Shown here one piece after another: positions 59,320 to 64,000 of a stretch of DNA of 64,000 bases. The DNA comes from Herpetosiphon giganteus (lineage in GTDB: Bacteria; Chloroflexota; Chloroflexia; Chloroflexales; Herpetosiphonaceae): assembly GCF_016907925.1 (NCBI RefSeq), contig NZ_JAFBCZ010000009.1, forward strand, positions 124,001 to 188,000, given 5' to 3'. Under the pieces are notes generated by a model. It searched no databases and had not been told where the DNA came from. It was given only the letters and a program-made list of their open reading frames with translations. Each line of letters begins with the position of its first letter. Positions within the stretch are counted from its first letter, which is position 1. The position numbers and the translations under genes are program-made.

Positions 59320-60666
59320 TTAGCGTTGATAGACCCGCACCCAATCAACATACATGCGTTGCGGAAAAACGCTGCTTGCAGGCGGGTCAAGCGGCCAATC
59401 GCCGCCAACCGCGATATTGAGCAAAATATAGAATGGTTGATGGAATTCGGTTTTGCCGCTGCCAGTAATTGGCAAGACCAGCGGCTGGCCATTATCGTTC
59501 CGCAATAATGGCTGACCATCAATTGTCCAGCGAATTTGTTGTGCATCCCATTCGACCCCAAACACGTGATAGGCATCGGCATAGCTTCCGCTGGGCAGAT
59601 TTTTGGCTTGCGCACCATCGCTACGGTCGCCATTTTCCGACCACCACATATAGCCATGGGTGCGGTTATCGCCACATTCGCTGCCACATTGGTTGCCACC
59701 CACCATTTCCATAATATCGATCTCGCCAGAAGCTGGCCAATTGCCTTGGTTGCCCATCATCCAGAAGGCTGGCCAAATGCCATTACCATACGGCAAGCGC
59801 ATGCGGGCTTCAATGCGGCCATATTGCCACGAACGTTTGCCTTGGGTCACTAAGCGCGCCGAGGTATATTGACATTTGCCATACCAGCAATTGTAATTGG
59901 CAGGATTTTCCTTACGCGCTTCGATTAATAGGGCTTTGCCATCCTCGGCAGTGGCATCTTGGGTGATACTGGCATTTTGGCCATTGGTGTAATATTGGCG
60001 CTCGTTATTGCCGCCACCATCGCCATTCACAATATAGCGCCAATTGCTTTGATCAATCGTCGTTTGGTTAAATTCATCGCTCCAAACTAAGTTCCAATTG
60101 CCAGTTGGGGTTGGCGTGCGGGTTGGCGTAAGCGTTGGCCCTGGCGTGCGGGTTGGGGTTGGATTCGAAGTCGATGTGCCATAGACCTCAAGCTCCCACA
60201 GCGAGTAGCCCCATGGCGTGCCGCGCGTGGTTGCATAGACCCGCAAATAACGCCCGCTACCAGTAAGATTCAAATCGTCGTTGTTGCCATCGCCAGTTGT
60301 CGTGTTATAAATCGTCGTCCAATTTGTGGCATTGGTTGACACTTCGAGCCGGTAGGCTTTGGCGTAGGCGGCTTCCCATTTGAGCAGCACCCGATTAAGA
60401 TTGTAGGTCGCGCCAAGATCGATGCGCAACCATTCGACCGAAGTTTCGGCGCTGGCCCAACGCGTTGCAGCATTGCCATCAACGGCTTTGCTCGCTTCAA
60501 AGCTAGCACCTTCAATTGATGAAGCAAGCGCAGGCCGACCAAGTGCCAGATTCACCCCAGTTTGCGCTTGAATCGAACGCGGCAACCCAAGCAGCCCAAA
60601 TAGCCCAAATAGCCCAAGCAGCAAGCAGATCCGCAGCTGCAATAACGGTTTAGCACGCTTAATCAT
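59320..60666 (-). CDS. Secreted CBM32-GH16 beta-glucanase
   Basis: A 448-residue secreted glycoside hydrolase. A signal peptide (about 1-34), a discoidin/CBM32-type carbohydrate-binding domain (about 37-163), a PTPTRTPGPT-type linker and a GH16 catalytic domain (about 190-448) with the signature GEIDIMEMVG: Glu315 (nucleophile), Asp317 and Glu320 (acid/base). The extra residue pattern (E-I-D-I-M-E) is that of laminarinase/beta-1,3-glucanase-type GH16. It likely cuts beta-1,3 or mixed-linkage glucan, e.g. from fungal or algal walls. The start at 60666 has GGAG nine bases upstream; a TTG at 60672 is not favoured. A palindrome lies just upstream. Confidence 0.92.
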   Translation of the reverse strand: MIKRAKPLLQLRICLLLGLFGLFGLLGLPRSIQAQTGVNLALGRPALASSIEGASFEASKAVDGNAATRWASAETSVEWLRIDLGATYNLNRVLLKWEAAYAKAYRLEVSTNATNWTTIYNTTTGDGNNDDLNLTGSGRYLRVYATTRGTPWGYSLWELEVYGTSTSNPTPTRTPGPTLTPTRTPTPTGNWNLVWSDEFNQTTIDQSNWRYIVNGDGGGNNERQYYTNGQNASITQDATAEDGKALLIEARKENPANYNCWYGKCQYTSARLVTQGKRSWQYGRIEARMRLPYGNGIWPAFWMMGNQGNWPASGEIDIMEMVGGNQCGSECGDNRTHGYMWWSENGDRSDGAQAKNLPSGSYADAYHVFGVEWDAQQIRWTIDGQPLLRNDNGQPLVLPITGSGKTEFHQPFYILLNIAVGGDWPLDPPASSVFPQRMYVDWVRVYQR

Positions 60667-60685
60667 GAACAATCGCTCCTAAAAT

Positions 60686-60699
60686 TACTTAATTAAGTA
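60686..60699. promoter_or_regulatory. 14 bp AT-rich palindrome before the GH16 gene
   Basis: TACTTAATTAAGTA is a perfect palindrome ending next to the ribosome binding site of the GH16 gene, so a repressor bound here could block transcription. It could also be chance in an AT-rich stretch. Confidence 0.35.
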
Positions 60700-60873
60700 T
60701 TAAGAGTATAAAGCGAAACCGCCGAGCACAACCGGGGTAATTACAGGGGTAAAACTGGGGCAAATTGGCTACGCTGCCAGCTTGACAGGCTTGCTATAGT
60801 GATGGGCTAGGGAGAAATTAGTTCGCTGGTGCTCGTAACCTAGCGCGAGTTAACTAGCAAGGAGAGTGTCTTG

Positions 60874-63800
60874 ATGAATCGTGATCAACTGCTGGCCGAG
60901 TTCGAGCAATTAAGCAATGCCCAACGGATTATACGCATGGTTGGCTTGGGCCAACAAGCAGCCAACGATCCCCAAATCGGCCAATTAATTGAGCAATTCG
61001 CCCAAAGTAGCAGCATTTACCAACGCCGTTTGGCCTTGTGGAGTTGCTACGGCAGCCACGATAGCAGCTTGATTCGGCGCTTTATCAGCGATCCTGCCCA
61101 ATCGTTAATTCGCTTAGCAATTAATTTAATCGCTGTGTATGGCACTGATCCTGATGTAGCCGCCAGTTTAGGCCAATTAGCCACTCCATTTTGGCGGAGA
61201 GCGCTCAAATTATTGGCCAAACAAGGCCGATTTCACTTGATTGACGCTTTTTTGGCAACCTTAGAGCCACAACAACTGCCACCATACCAACTCTTTGGCT
61301 CAGAACAGTATTACAACCAGCATCAAGCAAGCATTATCCACCACCTTGCACCAGCAGCCTGGAGCCACTTTGCCCGTTTCAAGCCGCACGAATGCGCCGA
61401 CGCAGTTCAGCAGATTTTGCAAAACGAAGTCCTGAATCTTAACCATAAGCTAAGTATTTTCAACCAAGCCATTCCCGAGCTTGCAGAATACGATCCCGAT
61501 CGAGCACTCGCCCTGCTGCAAATAGCACTCAATCAACAAATTGCGCTCCAATCGTTTACATTGCAAGCTTTAGCCAATCGGCGACCTCAAGCGATTGCCA
61601 ATTTGATGATTCAACAGCAACAAACAGCCTCGATTAACTGGGGCAACGTGCTCAGCAAATTGAATGTAGATCAAATTTTACAGCTAGCTGAACTCAATTT
61701 GCTGCCACGACCAGGTTTATGGCTGAACAAAATCCCTAGCTCCTACCGCTCAGCAGTGTACGCCGCCCATCATCGCGAATGGTACGATCAACAATTAATG
61801 CTCCTCGATGATACGCTCTTGCAAGCGCTGCCAAGCAACGAACGCCAATCTGAGGCGCGGCGGATTCAGCAACTGCCCAATACCGCTGCGAATCTGCAGT
61901 TGAAAATTCGCTATGCCGCCTATTTGCCATGGGATGAAGCATGGGCAGCTTTGCAACCGGCGCTCAAACATAACGAAGCCGAATTGCGTGGCGAAGCACT
62001 CGCTTCGTTAATCAAAATTGTGCGCTATCAGCCAGAGTACGCCCAAACAGTCTTGGATTTAGTGCACGATCGGCGCAATGAGCAAGATCCCGTCCGAGTT
62101 AAAATGTTGAGCGCTTTGAGCGAGCTGCCAGCGCGGCGTTGGCAAGCACAACACCTGACCAGCATCGAGCAAGTTATTCGTGGTAGCCTCAATGCCCGCG
62201 ATTGCTCCGATACCAGCATTCGCTTATTGCAACGCTGGCTGAGCAAATTGCTCGAAGTGCATCCCCAAGCGAGCATCGAATTAATTAGCCAGATTAGCCG
62301 CGAACGGGGCCAACTCTTTGTGCAACGCCATGGCCGCGAACTCAACGCCAGCGAGGCTCAAGCCCTAGCGGCGGCACTCTTGCCAATTATGCAATCATGG
62401 CAGCGCCGCCAACAAGCAGAAGATATTTTAAGCATCGTCAATTTTGTTGGCCGTGCAATTAAGGATGTGCCTGAATTGTTGGCAATGCTTGAGCAAATCG
62501 CCAATGATACGATCGATTGGGCTGCTATGCGTGCCGTCTATGTGCTGCATCGCTATGCTCGTACGACGTTTACGCAAGTTGTGCCGCGCATTTTGGCCAA
62601 CGATCGCAGCTTGATTACCCAGCCGCTGATCGTGAATTTTGTGCATACCAAACGCCAAGATTTACTGACCCCATTTTTGCCTGCCCAACGCTATAAAGGT
62701 AAATTTAGCACTGGCGATGCAGGCTATATTTTGCCCATTCAGCGCGGCTTTGAGCGCTGGACAACCAGCCAGCAACAAATTTTTGCCGAAGCAGTCATTA
62801 CCCAAACCGAGCAAGAAGACTTACAACACCAATATTTAATCGAATATGCACAGCGTTTAGCCTACCTTAGCGAGGTCGCACCCACTCGCCTGATCGAGTT
62901 GGCCCAGCTTAACGCCCCCATTGAGGTGCTACGCGATAAAGCGCTTGAAGCATTAAGCCGCCGCGAAACTGGCGATGGCGTACCAACCTTGCTCGAAGCC
63001 TTGGACGATGGCCGTGCTCGGGTGGCGATTTATGCCTTGCGTCGCGTCTTGCTGCGCATGCCAACCAGCCAAGCCTTGGCAATTTTGCGCAATGTACCGA
63101 GCGCCAAAATAACCGTCGCCAAAGAAACCATCCGCCTGATCGGCGACCTCAAGAATCGGGCTGCCTACCAAGAATTATTGCGCTGGAACGCGCTTGATTT
63201 GCATCGCGATGTGCAGATTGCCCTCGTCCATGCGCTCAACAACTACCTTGATCAACCAGAAACCTGGCAGATTTTTGAGCGCTTGCTGAGCCATGAAGAA
63301 ACCACGGTGGTCAAGAGCCTCAGCACAATTTCGCTCGCAGGCCAGCCGCTCAGCATGCACGAACGACTGTTCCGCTTATTGGCAGCACTAGTAGAACATC
63401 CTCAGCTTGAAGTCCGTGAAGAAGCTATTGCCCGTTGTTACTTCTTTTACGGCAGCGATCGCCAACGGATTTTGGTTAAACCATTGACCAAAGCGCTGAC
63501 TTCAGGGATTGCACAGCTCCGCCATGCAGCGATTAAGTCGCTTATTAATATGTATGCAATTAAGGATTCGGCAGTTATTGTTGGAATTGTACGCGAGCAT
63601 TTACTCAATCGGACGGTTATTTACGATCTCATTAGCACGCTTGATCGCCAAGTGAGCGCATTTGAAGCATATCGTCCAGTTGGCTACGCGCTGATCAACG
63701 AATTAGCCCGCGACCGATTTACGACCCAGCTACAAATTCGATTGGCTGGTCATTGCTACAGCGAACAAGAATGGTTTGATTTCGTTCAGCAGTTGCAGCA

Positions 63801-64000
63801 ACAAGGCTTGCTCAATATTAATAACTTTCGGGCGGTCTTAGAAGTCGTTGAATCGGTTGCTAATCGGCGTTGGCTAGCTCAGCCAGCCCAACTCGAAAGC
63901 CTTTTCTATCAATCTAGCGCTGCTTATTTACGTCGAATTGGCCTCGCCGCCTTTGGCTTCAAAACCAAACGCCTGGGCTGGCATCCCGCCGATTATCAAC
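60874..64000 (+). CDS. HEAT-repeat protein, incomplete at right edge
   Basis: An open frame with no stop runs from the ATG at 60874 (GGAG nine bases upstream) to the window edge, at least 1042 residues. It is all-helical and Leu/Ala/Gln-rich, with helical pairs of about 35-40 residues throughout; HEAT-like units are clearest from about 690 to 760 (EVLRDKALEALSRRETGDGVP, then ARVAIYALRRVLLRMP) and again after 850. No signal peptide, membrane helix or enzyme motif is seen, so it is probably a cytoplasmic scaffold. Without the C-terminus it cannot be judged whether a catalytic domain follows. Confidence 0.8.
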   Translation, partial: MNRDQLLAEFEQLSNAQRIIRMVGLGQQAANDPQIGQLIEQFAQSSSIYQRRLALWSCYGSHDSSLIRRFISDPAQSLIRLAINLIAVYGTDPDVAASLGQLATPFWRRALKLLAKQGRFHLIDAFLATLEPQQLPPYQLFGSEQYYNQHQASIIHHLAPAAWSHFARFKPHECADAVQQILQNEVLNLNHKLSIFNQAIPELAEYDPDRALALLQIALNQQIALQSFTLQALANRRPQAIANLMIQQQQTASINWGNVLSKLNVDQILQLAELNLLPRPGLWLNKIPSSYRSAVYAAHHREWYDQQLMLLDDTLLQALPSNERQSEARRIQQLPNTAANLQLKIRYAAYLPWDEAWAALQPALKHNEAELRGEALASLIKIVRYQPEYAQTVLDLVHDRRNEQDPVRVKMLSALSELPARRWQAQHLTSIEQVIRGSLNARDCSDTSIRLLQRWLSKLLEVHPQASIELISQISRERGQLFVQRHGRELNASEAQALAAALLPIMQSWQRRQQAEDILSIVNFVGRAIKDVPELLAMLEQIANDTIDWAAMRAVYVLHRYARTTFTQVVPRILANDRSLITQPLIVNFVHTKRQDLLTPFLPAQRYKGKFSTGDAGYILPIQRGFERWTTSQQQIFAEAVITQTEQEDLQHQYLIEYAQRLAYLSEVAPTRLIELAQLNAPIEVLRDKALEALSRRETGDGVPTLLEALDDGRARVAIYALRRVLLRMPTSQALAILRNVPSAKITVAKETIRLIGDLKNRAAYQELLRWNALDLHRDVQIALVHALNNYLDQPETWQIFERLLSHEETTVVKSLSTISLAGQPLSMHERLFRLLAALVEHPQLEVREEAIARCYFFYGSDRQRILVKPLTKALTSGIAQLRHAAIKSLINMYAIKDSAVIVGIVREHLLNRTVIYDLISTLDRQVSAFEAYRPVGYALINELARDRFTTQLQIRLAGHCYSEQEWFDFVQQLQQQGLLNINNFRAVLEVVESVANRRWLAQPAQLESLFYQSSAAYLRRIGLAAFGFKTKRLGWHPADYQ

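Overview
The window reads as a chromosomal segment of a filamentous Chloroflexota bacterium, most probably Herpetosiphon or a close relative. This rests on recognised style, not on a search: near 50% GC, proteins rich in Gln and Ala, many secreted proteins with Thr/Pro/Ala linkers and short aromatic C-terminal tails, futalosine-type menaquinone genes, many large NTPase/TPR regulators, and secreted lytic enzymes as expected of a gliding predator. No rRNA, tRNA, CRISPR array, transposase, integrase or phage module was seen.

Layout. 0-4.7 kb: two paralogous small membrane proteins (the second frameshifted), a secreted zinc metalloprotease and a secreted protein of unknown function. 4.8-16 kb: a large NTPase/TPR regulator, a DUF2723-type membrane glycosyltransferase, a secreted SGNH hydrolase, then a minus-strand operon of three more regulators sharing an N-terminal domain with an ATFHR signature, ending in an Imm-5-like protein. 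16-20 kb: a glutaredoxin-like protein divergent from a REC-GAF-class III cyclase protein, then a repeat-rich gap. 20-22 kb: mqnE and mqnA. 22-32.5 kb: a six-gene minus-strand surface-glycan operon (two GT-C membrane transferases, two methyltransferases, two large GT-B proteins). 32.6-37.3 kb: a lipoprotein, a 2-hydroxyacid dehydrogenase/RraA-like pair, and a membrane protein/DUF2071/NAD(P)-epimerase operon. 37.4-46.8 kb: subtilase, two loci that each pair a sugar-binding-type lipoprotein with a membrane STAS protein and no transport genes, a PHP/DUF1905/Imm1-like operon between them, and a secreted Rid protein. 47-56 kb: small genes, including five paralogues of a family of about 105 residues in two clusters, cupin, VOC, WD40, DnaJ and isoprenoid-synthase-like genes, and an ArsR-AHSA1-DoxX operon. 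56-64 kb: two secreted RCC1-repeat paralogues, a CBM-GH16 glucanase and a HEAT-repeat protein running off the right edge.

Common themes are secretion and surface chemistry (proteases, hydrolases, glucanase, glycan operon) and multi-input signalling (cyclase, STAS proteins, NTPase/TPR regulators). The least expected observations are a composite promoter found three times (two TGTAACG-type repeats 11 bp apart, then exactly 9 bp to a TAWGCT -10), the five-member small-protein family with a cassette duplication bounded by 65 bp identical repeats, the duplicated binding-protein/STAS pairing, and a palindromic operator over an apparently leaderless arsR promoter. Many starts were moved from the longest open frame to the position supported by a ribosome binding site.
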